Assembly (NCBI RefSeq): GCF_000517405.1 | Contig: NZ_CP006568.1 | Coordinates: forward strand, 372,001 to 436,000 | Origin: Candidatus Sodalis pierantonius str. SOPE | Lineage (GTDB): Bacteria > Pseudomonadota > Gammaproteobacteria > Enterobacterales > Enterobacteriaceae | Direction of reading: 5' to 3' | DNA length: 64,000 bases | Shown here: piece after piece, positions 9,426-18,159 of the stretch | Position numbering within the stretch: the first letter of the stretch is position 1 | Layout: every line of letters starts with the position of its first letter | Notes under the pieces: generated by a model | What the model was told of the DNA's origin: nothing | What the model saw: only the letters and a program-made list of their open reading frames with translations | Database searches by the model: none | Translations under genes and position numbers: made by a program

Positions 9426-9460
9426 AAAAAAAAACCCCGACCAGTTGGTGCGGGGGTTTT
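9426..9460 (-). terminator. Attenuator terminator of the ilvGMEDA leader
   Basis: On the minus strand a GC stem (CCCCG with CGGGG plus ACC/GGT pairing) is followed by nine T (A at plus 9426-9434). It lies between the ilvL stop (9479) and the ilvG start (9342), the position of the classical ilv attenuator, whose formation depends on charged Ile/Val/Leu tRNA. Confidence 0.88.
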
Positions 9461-9478
9461 CTTGAGATTTAAGCTTGT

Positions 9479-9580
9479 TTAGTAAGCTTTTCTTCGTCCA
9501 AGTGCAGCCCCGCACGGTGGGATAATAATCACCACCACGCTAATCACGACTAGGCTAATCACTTGAACAACGGCTTTCAT
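9479..9580 (-). CDS. ilvL: ilvGMEDA operon leader peptide
   Basis: A 33-residue peptide: MKAVVQVISLVVISVVV, then IIIPPCGAALGRRKAY. Fifteen of its first 20 residues are Ile, Leu or Val, the hallmark of the ilv leader, and the C-terminal half PPCGAALGR matches the enterobacterial IlvL. It is too short for standard ORF lists but unmistakable. Ribosome stalling at the Ile/Val/Leu codons controls the attenuator just downstream. The leader is intact although three genes it controls are damaged. Confidence 0.93.
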   Translation of the reverse strand: MKAVVQVISLVVISVVVIIIPPCGAALGRRKAY

Positions 9581-10155
9581 AAATAGGTTTTCATTATGTT
9601 TGACATCGAATGAATGCCTACAGAGTTATCACAGTTAGTGTAAGCATAACAACTATTTTCGTTATGCCCTCCAGCGCGAGCAGCGCATTTTACCCTGTTA
9701 TTCCCTGATTTAAATCAGGTTATTCATAAATGAAAATTTTTCATTTAGTCGACGACGGCCAGACAGAACAAGGACCCAAAGTAGCGCTTTATGGCAAGAG
9801 AGTTCCACCGATACGAGAAGAGAGAGACGTAGAGACATGGCGGTCACCCCCCTTGGCGAGCGCGGTGGCGATGAGGGGATAAACAAGGTTACCGCTGCTG
9901 AGATGAGGGTGATAGAGGGGTCAAGCGGGATAAGGCCGATAGGCGCGTCATCTATTGCGCGCCTTCGCTGCGCTGCCGACAGAGAAGGGATCGGTGGGTC
10001 GATGACAGTTTGAGCATACGGGACGTAATATAGAGGCATCAGATGATTGATTAGTATTAAAGGTATTTTTCGGGTAAGGGGGATAATACGTTTGCGGTAC
10101 GCCATGAGCAGTAGCCATTGCGCGCAATAATAAGCAATGCCATAACGTAAAAAGA
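9581..10155. other. ilv operon upstream region, no recognisable gene
   Basis: This 575-base stretch lies between ilvL and the IS256 element. The ilvL promoter should be in the first ~150 bases; TTGTTA and TGATAA boxes about 15 bases apart on the minus strand are candidates. An open frame of 131 codons (10105-9710, minus) has no recognisable domain and an odd Pro/Ser-rich composition, so it is probably spurious. In E. coli comM (yifB) lies here; no trace of it is seen. Confidence 0.4.
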
Positions 10156-11470
10156 GAGCCTGTTTAGAAATTTGTGTATTTGCCTGATTTTGATATGTTC
10201 AATCCAACATCAAAAACAGGTTAATTTATGGACGAAAAACAGTTGCAGGCTCTGGCTAACGAACTGGCCAAAAATCTCAAAACCCCTGAAGATCTCAGTC
10301 ACTTCGATCGGCTGCTGAAAAAAATTAGCGTCGAAGCAGCTCTCAATGCCGAAATGACCCATCACCTTGGCTACGATAAAAATCAGCCTAAACCGGGGAC
10401 CAACGCCCGCAACGGCTATTCCACAAAAACCGTTACCACTGGCGATGGCCCGCTGGCGCTGCGTACTCCGCGCGATCGTGACGGTTCCTTTGAACCGCAA
10501 CTGGTGAAGAAGAACCAGACCCGGATTACCGGGATGGATAACCAGATTTTATCGTTGTACGCCAAAGGGATGACCACCCGCGAGATCGCCGCCGCGTTCA
10601 AAGAGCTGTATGACGCCGATGTCTCGCCGGCGCTGGTCTCAAAGGTCACCGATGCGGTCATGGAGCAGGTTGTCGAATGGCAAAACCGGCCTCTGGATGC
10701 AGTCTATCCCATTGTTTATCTTGACTGTATCGTTCTAAAAGTCCGGCAGGACAGCCGCATCATCAACAAATCTGTGTTCCTGGCTCTGGGCATCATCATC
10801 GAAGGCCAGAAAGAGTTGCTAGGTATGTGGCTGGCCGAAAATGAAGGCGCAAAGTTCTGGCTGAACGTGCTGACAGAGCTGAAAAACCGCGGCCTGAACG
10901 ATATCCTTATCGCCTGCGTAGACGGGCTGAAAGGTTTCCCTGACGCTATTAACGCGGTGTATCCGGAGGCGCGACTCCAGCTGTGTATCGTACATATGGT
11001 GCGCAATAGCCTGCGGTTCGTCTCCTGGAAGGACTACAAGGTCGTCACCCGCGACCTGAAAGCTATCTATCAGGCCCCTACGGAAGAAGCCGGCTTGCAG
11101 GCGCTGGAAGCGTTCTCCAGTGCCTGGGACATCCGCTACCCGCAAATAAGTCGAAGCTGGCAGGCAAACTGGGCCAATCTGGCCACGTTCTTTGCCTACC
11201 CAACGGACATCCGCAAGGTGATCTACACGACCAACGCCATCGAGTCGTTAAACAGCGTGATCCGGCATGCCATCAAAAAGCGCAAGGTGTTCCCGACCGA
11301 CGACGCAGTGAAAAAGGTGGTGTGGCTGGCGATACAGGCGGCCTCACAGAAATGGACAATGCCTTTGAGGGACTGGCGCATGGCAATGAGCCGCTTTATT
11401 ATCGAGTTCGGTGACCGCCTGGACGGTCACTTCTGAGAAAAGGCATTTACACAGAATCGTGTACAGGGTC
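10156..11470 (+). mobile_element. IS256-family insertion sequence
   Basis: A 1,315-bp element with imperfect terminal inverted repeats. The left end 10156-10185 (GAGCCTGTTTAGAAATTTGT...) matches the complement of the right end 11441-11470 at 21 of 30 positions. It holds a single intact transposase gene. The 8 bases on each side (TAAAAAGA and GATCAGAG) do not match, so no target duplication remains. Its right end abuts a 47-bp IS5 end, which indicates insertion into, or deletion through, an IS5 copy. It resembles what is called ISsope2 in the weevil symbiont (from memory). Confidence 0.9.
10228..11436 (+). CDS. IS256-family DDE transposase (mutator type)
   Basis: A 402-residue transposase. 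The family DDE residues are visible: Asp in VYLDCIVLKV (about 171), Asp in ACVDGLKGFPDAI (about 232) and Glu in YTTNAIESLNSVIR (about 338). The C/H pair in LCIVHMVRNSLR is also present. The length is normal for the family and there is no frameshift, so it may be active. The ATG at 10228 sits 72 bases inside the left end of the element. Confidence 0.95.
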   Translation: MDEKQLQALANELAKNLKTPEDLSHFDRLLKKISVEAALNAEMTHHLGYDKNQPKPGTNARNGYSTKTVTTGDGPLALRTPRDRDGSFEPQLVKKNQTRITGMDNQILSLYAKGMTTREIAAAFKELYDADVSPALVSKVTDAVMEQVVEWQNRPLDAVYPIVYLDCIVLKVRQDSRIINKSVFLALGIIIEGQKELLGMWLAENEGAKFWLNVLTELKNRGLNDILIACVDGLKGFPDAINAVYPEARLQLCIVHMVRNSLRFVSWKDYKVVTRDLKAIYQAPTEEAGLQALEAFSSAWDIRYPQISRSWQANWANLATFFAYPTDIRKVIYTTNAIESLNSVIRHAIKKRKVFPTDDAVKKVVWLAIQAASQKWTMPLRDWRMAMSRFIIEFGDRLDGHF

Positions 11471-11517
11471 GATCAGAGCCGCCAGTCACCTAAAAGTTCG
11501 ATTTATTCAACAAAGCC
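11471..11517 (-). mobile_element. IS5/IS903-type element remnant (47 bp, transposase-proximal end)
   Basis: The sequence ending TTTATTCAACAAAGCC is identical to the upstream end of the full IS5 copies in this window (minus orientation). The rest of the element is gone; the IS256 right end takes its place. The remnant abuts flagellin codon 1: the following TGTCCCAG lacks the A of the ATG. Confidence 0.88.
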
Positions 11518-11780
11518 TGTCCCAGGTAATTAACACCAATATTCTTTCTATCACCGCGCAAAATAATCTGAATAAGTCACAAAACTCGCTGAGCACCGCC
11601 ATTCAGCGGCTGTCGTCCGGGCTGCGTATTAATAGCGCCAAGGACGATGCCGCCGGTCAGGCCATCAGCAACCGTTTTACCTCGCTAATTAACGGTTTAA
11701 CCCAGGCATCGCGCAACGCCAATGACGGTATTGCCGTGGCGCAGACCGCGGAAGGGGCCATTAATGAAGTGAATGAAAAC

Positions 11781-12836
11781 CGCTTTGTTGAATAAATCCG
11801 AAATTTGTGACGACTTCCTCCCTATCAGGGCGATTGTTACATGATGCGGACGCTGTTTGGCATTCCTAACAGCGTGATCCGGTTAAGCGCTTTGACCATT
11901 GCCATAGCCTCACCTACCTGCGCGTCATAGTCATGCAGACTCAGATGACCACCCAGAAGTGTTTTAAACCGGAACATGGCCGTTTCAGCCAGTGAACGCC
12001 GGTGATAACCTACTTTCTTTTTCCAAGTATCGTTATTGCCGCTCAGATGCTGATTTGCCACCGCATGGTTACGCTCATGGTATCGAGCTGGCCAATATTG
12101 CGCACCACTTCGCGGTGGGATAAGCGGCTTTATTTTTTTCCTCAGCAGAGCATCATGACAGTAACGCGTATCGTAAGCACTGTCAGCTGACGCTTTCCTG
12201 ATTTTCCGGTGGGTTTGGTTAATCAGCCCGGGCAGCGCCTGCGCATCTGTCGTACCGCTTAGCGATAAATCGGCACAGATAATTTCATGTGTCGCGCTAT
12301 CTACTGCCAGATGAAGCTTGCGCCATACTCTGCGCCTCTCAGCCCCATGCTGCCTGACTTTCTATTCGCCTTCGCCGAAGATTTTCAGGCCGGTGCCATC
12401 GATGACCAGGTGTGAGATTTCGCCGCGGGTTGGCGTTTTTATGCTGATGTCGACGGTTTTTGCTCGCCGGCTGACCAGAGAGTAATCTGGGCAGCGCAGC
12501 GACAGCCCCATCAGTTTAAAAATCGCGTCAACGAAACCCTGTAACGCCCGGAGCGAAAGGTTAAACACGCGCTTTATCATCAAAACCGTGGTAATGGCCA
12601 TATCGGTGTAGTGAAGCGGCCGGCCACGATGTTCAGGTGGTGTACTCTCAGTCCATGCAGCAATGGCTGACTCATCAAGCCATACTGTCATGTCCCCCCC
12701 GCTGCCTGAGCGCATTGTTGTATGCGGGCCAGTTGGTGATTTTAAACTTTTGCTTTGCCATGGGGACCTGATGTTGAAACGAATGTAGTGATCAGAGCCG
12801 CCAGTCACCTAAAAGTTCGATTTATTCAACAAAGCC
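11781..12836 (-). mobile_element. IS5-1, IS5/IS903 group, defective
   Basis: A 1,056-bp element with ends GGCTTTGTTGAATAAATC-like. It is flanked by a perfect 9-bp target duplication AATGAAAAC (11772-11780 and 12837-12845) inside flagellin copy 1. The 9-bp duplication and the IR sequence are those of the IS903 subgroup. Its transposase is broken. Confidence 0.95.
11837..12761 (-). pseudogene. IS5-1 transposase, frameshift plus nonsense
   Basis: Compared with the 307-residue copies, an extra C in the C-run at about plus 12694-12700 shifts the frame near residue 21 (upstream of TVWLDESAIAAWTES), and the Trp of GEGEWKV has become a stop at plus 12362-12364. It is the only copy in the window with a disrupted reading frame. 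Confidence 0.93.
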
Positions 12837-12955
12837 AATGAAAACCTGCAGGCGATTCGCCGCTTAACGGTGCAGGTAAAATCCACCGCTTCGATCTCCG
12901 ACGCCGATAAAAAATCTATCCAGGATGAGATCGGCAAGCGTTTGGAGGAATTGAA

Positions 12956-14010
12956 CGCTTTGTTGAATAAATCCGAAATTTTTGACGACTTCCTCCCTAT
13001 CAGGGCGATTGTTACATGATGCGGACGCTGTTTGGCATTCCTAACAACGTGATCCGGTTAAGCGCTTTGACCATTGCCATAGCCTCACCTACCTGCGCGT
13101 CATAGTCATGCAGACTCAGATGACCACCCAGAAGTATTTTAAACCGGAACATGGCCGTTTCAGCCAGTGAACGCCGGTGATAACCTACTTTCTTTTTCCA
13201 GGTATCGTTATTGCCGCTCAGATGCTGATTTGCCACCGCATGGTTACGCTCATGGTATCGAGCTGGCCAATATTGCGCACCACTTCGCGGTGGGATAAGC
13301 GGCTTTATTTTTTTCCTCAGCAGAGCATCATGACAGTAACGCGTATCGTAAGCACTGTCAGCCGACGCTTCCCTGATTTTCCGGTGGGTTTGGTTAATCA
13401 GCCCGGGCAGCGCCTGCGCATCTGTCGTACCGCTTAGCGATAAATCGGCACAGATAATTTCATGTGTCGCGCTATCTACTGCCAGATGAAGCTTGCGCCA
13501 TACTCTGCGCCTCTCAGCCCCATGCTGCCTGACTTTCCATTCGCCTTCGCCGAAGATTTTCAGGCCGGTGCCATCGATGACCAGGTGTGAGATTTCGCCG
13601 CGGGTTGGCGTTTTTATGCTGATGTCGACGGTTTTTGCTCGCCGGCTGACCAGAGAGTAATCTGGGCAGCGCAGCGACAGCCCCATCAGTCGCAAAATTG
13701 AGTCAACGAAACCCTGTAACGCCCGGAGCGAAAGGTTAAACACGCGCTTTATCATCAGAACCGTGGTAATGGCCATATCGGTGTAGTGAAGCGGCCGGCC
13801 ACGATGTTCAGGTGGTGTACTCTCAGTCCATGCAGCAATGGCTGACTCATCAAGCCATACTGTCAGGTCCCCCCGCTGCCTGAGCGCATTGTTATATGCG
13901 GGCCAATTGGTAATTTTAAACTTTTGCTTTGCCATGGGGACCTGATGTTGAAACGAATGTAGTGATCATAGCCGCCAGTCACCTAAAAGTTCGATTTATT
14001 CAACAAAGCC
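12956..14010 (-). mobile_element. IS5-2, IS5/IS903 group
   Basis: A 1,055-bp element in flagellin copy 1, between the codons of RLEE and IDRIAEQ. Flanks are GGAATTGAA on the left and GGAAATTGA on the right, an imperfect 9-bp duplication with an A gained or lost. Ends: GGCTTTGTTGAATAAATCGA (transposase-upstream side) and CGCTTTGTTGAATAAATCCG (other side). Confidence 0.94.
13012..13935 (-). CDS. IS5-family DDE transposase (IS5-2), intact
   Basis: A 307-residue transposase. Catalytic candidates are Asp in LVIDGTGLK (about 122), Asp in EASADSAYDTR (about 193) and Glu in RRSLAETAMFRFK (about 262), the IS903-like spacing. This copy is distinguished by DSILRLMG (others DSIFKLMG) and FKILLGG (shared with IS5-7). 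Confidence 0.95.
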   Translation of the reverse strand: MAKQKFKITNWPAYNNALRQRGDLTVWLDESAIAAWTESTPPEHRGRPLHYTDMAITTVLMIKRVFNLSLRALQGFVDSILRLMGLSLRCPDYSLVSRRAKTVDISIKTPTRGEISHLVIDGTGLKIFGEGEWKVRQHGAERRRVWRKLHLAVDSATHEIICADLSLSGTTDAQALPGLINQTHRKIREASADSAYDTRYCHDALLRKKIKPLIPPRSGAQYWPARYHERNHAVANQHLSGNNDTWKKKVGYHRRSLAETAMFRFKILLGGHLSLHDYDAQVGEAMAMVKALNRITLLGMPNSVRIM

Positions 14011-14238
14011 GGAAATTGACCGTATTGCTGAACAAACGGAATTCAACGGTATAAGAATATTAAGTAAAGATCAGAAACTGGCTATTCAGGTCGGCGCCAA
14101 TGATGGCCAGACCATTGATATTGATTTGTTTGATATGGGCATTGAAAATGCTGGGTATGGAAGGTTTTAATGTCAATGATTCTGTCACTATCCCTGGCTC
14201 GGTAGGCGCAGAAGTTAAGAGTGTTTCAGGTGATTTAA

Positions 14239-15293
14239 GGCTTTGTTGAATAAATCGAACTTTTAGGTGACTGGCGGCTATGATCACTACATTCGTTTCA
14301 ACATCAGGTCCCCATGGCAAAGCAAAAGTTTAAAATTACCAACTGGCCCGCATACAACAATGCGCTCAGGCAGCGGGGGGACCTGACAGTATGGCTTGAT
14401 GAGTCAGCCATTGCTGCATGGACTGAGAGTACACCACCTGAACATCGTGGCCGGCCGCTTCACTACACCGATATGGCCATTACCACGGTTCTGATGATAA
14501 AGCGCGTGTTTAACCTTTCGCTCCGGGCGTTACAGGGTTTCGTTGACTCAATTTTTAAACTGATGGGGCTGTCGCTGCGCTGCCCAGATTACTCTCTGGT
14601 CAGCCGGCGAGCAAAAACCGTCGACATCAGCATAAAAACGCCAACCCGCGGCGAAATCTCACACCTGGTCATCGATGGCACCGGCCTGAAAGTCTTCGGC
14701 GAAGGCGAATGGAAAGTCAGGCAGCATGGGGCTGAGAGGCGCAGAGTATGGCGCAAGCTTCATCTGGCAGTAGATAGCGTGACACATGAAATTATCTGTG
14801 CCGATTTATCGCTAAGCGGTACGACAGATGCGCAGGCGCTGCCCGGGCTGATTAACCAAACCCACCGGAAAATCAGGGAAGCGTCGGCTGACAGTGCTTA
14901 CGATACGCGTTACTGTCATGATGCTCTGCTGAGGAAAAAAATAAAGCCGCTTATCCCACCGCGAAGTGGTGCGCAATATTGGCCAGCTCGATACTATGAG
15001 CGTAACCATGCGGTGGCAAATCAGCATCTGAGCGGCAATAACGATACCTGGAAAAAGAAAGTAGGTTATCACCGGCGTTCACTGGCTGAAACGGCCATGT
15101 TCCGGTTTAAAACACTTCTGGGTGGTCATCTGAGTCTGCATGACTATGACGCGCAGGTAGGTGAGGCAATGGCAATGGTTAAAGCACTTAACCGGATCAC
15201 ACTGTTAGGAATGCCAAACAGCGTCCGCATCATGTAACAATCGCCCTGATAGGGAGGGAGTCGTCACAAATTTCGGATTTATTCAACAAAGCG
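14239..15293 (+). mobile_element. IS5-3, IS5/IS903 group, no target duplication
   Basis: A 1,055-bp element in plus orientation. Left flank GTGATTTAA is flagellin copy 1 variable region; right flank CCTGGGACA is unrelated sequence. The missing duplication and the loss of the flagellin 3' half at its right edge indicate recombination or deletion at this copy after insertion. Confidence 0.93.
14314..15237 (+). CDS. IS5-family transposase (IS5-3), intact
   Basis: 307 residues with the DDE triad present. Variants: GLKVFGEG, DSVTHE and ARYYERN (His to Tyr, unique to this copy). Confidence 0.93.
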   Translation: MAKQKFKITNWPAYNNALRQRGDLTVWLDESAIAAWTESTPPEHRGRPLHYTDMAITTVLMIKRVFNLSLRALQGFVDSIFKLMGLSLRCPDYSLVSRRAKTVDISIKTPTRGEISHLVIDGTGLKVFGEGEWKVRQHGAERRRVWRKLHLAVDSVTHEIICADLSLSGTTDAQALPGLINQTHRKIREASADSAYDTRYCHDALLRKKIKPLIPPRSGAQYWPARYYERNHAVANQHLSGNNDTWKKKVGYHRRSLAETAMFRFKTLLGGHLSLHDYDAQVGEAMAMVKALNRITLLGMPNSVRIM

Positions 15294-15836
15294 CCTGGGA
15301 CATAGCAGTTTCCTTTAAATAGCAGTGGGTAACGTTGTGACAATAAAACCATTAACATTACTGCTGGCCTAATCTCTATCGGCGGCGGAATGCAAAGCTT
15401 TAAAAATTATCTGCTACCTATGTATTAAGCAACTTACCATCAATCGCCCCGATTAATTTATTTCACCATAAATAAGCTGAACCGCAACAAATCACACCCT
15501 GGTCCGTTAGCGCCTGGGGTTATGGCTTTGATTGACGCCGTCAATGCCTCATCATCACCCTAAAATCTCTGCGCTTGTTGCGCCCTGGTCACGCTCCTGG
15601 TCGGTATGCCGGTATCCTTTGCGTTTGATGAAGGTAGCTATTGCTGGCTGTAGAGGAGGGATAATCGAGGGTAACGCGCCGGCTACGACCGCCGGAGAGC
15701 TAGCTTAACAGGAGAGTGAGGGCGGCGTTGCCGCGCCGAAACGTTGTCGACGCACAGGTGCAACCAGCAGCGGGCTCCACGGATATCGCGGTCTTCGCCA
15801 CGGCGCGACGGGCCGCACCGTGGGTGCGTTAAAGCG
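15294..15836. other. Unassigned 543-bp segment between IS5-3 and flagellin copy 2
   Basis: No open frame with a recognisable product is seen on either strand. The sequence starts abruptly at the IS edge and ends at the terminator of flagellin copy 2. It is likely a remnant brought next to the flagellin by IS recombination. Confidence 0.4.
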
Positions 15837-15860
15837 AAAAAACCCCGGGCAAGCCGGGGT
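15837..15860 (-). terminator. Rho-independent terminator of flagellin copy 2
   Basis: A 7-bp stem ACCCCGG/CCGGGGT (15842-15848 with 15854-15860) is followed on the minus strand by a T run (plus 15837-15842). It starts 22 bases past the flagellin stop and resembles the terminator behind the other flagellin 3' end at 57121. Confidence 0.9.
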
Positions 15861-15881
15861 CAGGCAGAAGCGGAAATCGCT

Positions 15882-17175
15882 TTAGCGCAGCAGTGAAAGG
15901 ATGCCCTGCGGCACCGAATTAGCCTGCGCCAATACCGCGGTGCCCGCCTGCTGCAGGATGTTGGCGCGGTTCATATTGGAAACTTCGATAGCAAAATCCG
16001 CATCCAGAATATTGGAACGCGACTGGCTGAGATTCGTTACGGTGGTGCTTAGGCTATTGATCACCGAACTTAAACGGTTTTGGGTGGCGCCCAGCGAACC
16101 GCGCACTTCGTCAACCTTGGCGATGGCCTTGTCCAGGTTCTCCAGCGGGTTGTGGGTTGCGGCTTTACCCTCCGCGCTCACCTCTATTTTCTCTCCCTGG
16201 GTCACCTTTACCCTTGGCATCGATGCTGGCGCTATAGTAGACCGGCTCGCCGTTATCCGTCCCTTTAAGTACATAGCCTGATTGAACGGATTTGTCCTCG
16301 CAGGCATGGACGGTCATACCCGCCGGCGGTGTGACTGACGTAGTGCCGGTTTTAACGTCTTGAGGACTAGGCGCCATGCCTTCTGCTGCATCTGCCTCCA
16401 CCTTGGTTGCGGCGGCAGCGGTATAGGTTAACTTTGCGTTCCCAGCTCCGGAATTACCCGTTTGTGCCTTGTAATATTCTTCAGTTCCTGATTTTTTTAC
16501 GTAATATTGCAAACCCTTTCTGTAAACCTTGCCGTCAATGTCAATCTTATCCGCGGCAGTGCCCGCGAACTCGATCGTTGGCTTGGCCCAGTTGTCGACA
16601 TTGTCCGTTTGCTCTGTCTTAATGTCCGACGATTTTACAACCTGCACCACGCTGAAAGTATCGATACCTAATTCTTTTGTATCCAATTGCTTGAGTTCAA
16701 TATCCACCGTCTCTCCATCGTTAGCGCCTACCTGAATCGACAAGTTTTGGTTTTTACTCAGAATTCGCACACCGTTAAATTCCGTTTGTGCGGCAATACG
16801 GTCGATCTCATCCAAACGCTTGCCGATTTCATTTTGGATGGATTTTTTATCGGCTTCGGAGATCATGGCGGTGGATTTAACCTGTACCGTCAGGCGACGG
16901 ATCGCATGCAGGTTTTCATTGATCTCATTAATTGCCCCTTCGGCAGTTTGCGCCACCGAGATACCGTCATTGGCATTGAGCGATGACTGAGTCAGTCCGT
17001 TAATTAATGAGGTAAAGCGGTTAGCGATCGCTTGGCCGGCCGCGTCATCCTTGGCGCTATTAATGCGCCAGCCGGACGACAGACGCTGTATCGCACTACC
17101 CAAAGAAGCCTGTGATTTATTAAGGTTATTCTGCGCGGCCATAGAGAGGATGTTGGTGATAATCACCTGTGACAT
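15882..17175 (-). pseudogene. fliC: Flagellin copy 2, single-base frameshift
   Basis: Filament subunit. It begins MSQVIITNILSMAAQNNLNKSQ with the full D0/D1 N-terminal region, then a variable centre of about 160 residues. The conserved C-terminus (LENLDKAIAKVDEVRGSLGATQNRL to VPQGILSLLR) is complete but in another frame. One extra G in AAAGGTGACC (plus 16205-16206; expected AAAGTGACC encoding KVT) shifts the frame at residue ~324, giving a 336-residue truncated product. Without the insertion the protein would be 430 residues. It lies divergent from fliD behind a good sigma-28 promoter. The truncated protein lacks the C-terminal coiled coil needed for polymerisation and export-chaperone binding. 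Confidence 0.95.
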
Positions 17176-17251
17176 AATAAATTCCTTTTTTGAATGCGAT
17201 TAAGTAAGTCATTGACGATCATTACTCAGTAACGCCTGCAGGCCCTACAAA

Positions 17252-17278
17252 CTATCGGCACTCCATTCAAAAGCTTTA
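17252..17278 (-). promoter_or_regulatory. Sigma-28 (FliA) promoter of flagellin copy 2
   Basis: On the minus strand TAAAGCTT, 11 bases, then GCCGATAG, against the consensus TAAAGTTT-N11-GCCGATAA. The -10 box lies 77 bases upstream of the flagellin ATG. Confidence 0.88.
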
Positions 17279-17552
17279 ATCTAATTCTGCCCACCGAGGA
17301 TCATAAAATTAAGCATAACAGTAATTTATGATATTATCATATATGCATAACATATATGAGTATCAACGTGCTTAATATTTTTATTAAACGTATGTCCTGC
17401 AACAATGCGACCCTGCGCGCCCACCGCTCATCCCGTCATTACTCACGACGTAAACGCGATCTCGCCTGTTATCACTTAGGAAACGGGTCATCGTTTCGCA
17501 TCACACAACAGGGGACTTTTTGTCAATTATCCTTTTGTCATCCCGCGCCGAT

Positions 17553-17580
17553 TAAACTTTTCTCTCTTCGCGGCCGATAG
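17553..17580 (+). promoter_or_regulatory. Sigma-28 (FliA) promoter of fliD
   Basis: TAAACTTT, 12 bases, then GCCGATAG; spacing is one base over the consensus. It is followed 41 bases later by the fliD ATG with an AGGAG site. Confidence 0.8.
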
Positions 17581-17621
17581 CAATGCATACAATCCACGCG
17601 GTGATTAACAGGAGAGTTGGC

Positions 17622-18159
17622 ATGGAGGGTATATCAATTTCGGGCATCAGAGATGCGCTGATGGCGAATCAGACCAAGCAGTTTCAATTGATGCTACGAC
17701 CCATACAGTTACGGCAAAAAAGCATCGAGTGGAAAATCAGCGCCTGGAGGAAAATCCGCTCCAGTCTGCAAACCTTGCTGGAGAAAAGCAATGCCCTGAA
17801 GAATGATGCCTTTTACGCCATGAAGATCAGCGAAAACAAGGCATTTAGCGCCAGAGCCAGCAGAGGCGCCATGGCGGGCACCCACGATATCAAGGTCAAT
17901 GAACTGGCGCAAAACCATACCCTGTCTTTTCAGACTAAAAAAGGGATTGATACGCCGCTGGGCGATAACAAGCCAACCCGTACGCTGACAATCAGCCAAA
18001 AAGGCGAAAACGGTGAGATGAAAGATATCGTGATTACCCTCGCGCAAGAAGAAACCAGTCTGGCGGGGATAGCCAAGGCCATCAACAACCAGAAGGCCGG
18101 CGTCCATGCCGAAGTGAAAAATGTGGACAATGACGGCACGCTGCGTTTGGTGTTACGGG
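17622..18159 (+). pseudogene. fliD: Flagellar cap protein FliD, N-terminal fragment cut by IS5
   Basis: FliD caps the growing filament. The ATG at 17622, preceded by AGGAGAG, gives MEGISISGIRDALMANQTKQFQ. The segment ARASRGAMAGTHDIKVNELAQNHTL matches the FliD N-terminal domain (E. coli: GNAIAGKYTISVTHLAQAQTL). Only ~179 codons remain before IS5-4 begins at 18160 after TLRLVLRG. The rest of fliD, and fliS and fliT expected downstream, are missing from the other side of the IS, so this is a deletion, not a simple insertion. Confidence 0.9.

Larger units (their letters stand above)
11518..14238 (+). pseudogene. fliC: Flagellin gene copy 1, 5' half, cut by three IS5 copies
   Basis: Flagellin D0/D1 N-terminal coding sequence in three pieces. 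11518-11780 reads (M)SQVINTNILSITAQNN to EGAINEVNEN. 12837-12955 reads NENLQAIRRLTVQ to GKRLEELN. 14011-14238 reads EIDRIAEQTEFNG to VGANDGQTIDIDLFDMGIE, then a one-base shift before LGMEGFNVNDSV. Elements at 11781-12836 and 12956-14010 interrupt it, and a third at 14239 ends it. The start codon is lost to the IS remnant at 11517. The conserved 3' half is absent here; a flagellin 3' end in the same orientation lies at 56783-57096 behind another IS5. Non-functional. Confidence 0.92.

Noticed and set aside
9710..10105. 131-codon minus-strand frame upstream of ilvL as a gene
   Set aside because: No domain, odd composition and no clear ribosome site; kept only as an unassigned region.
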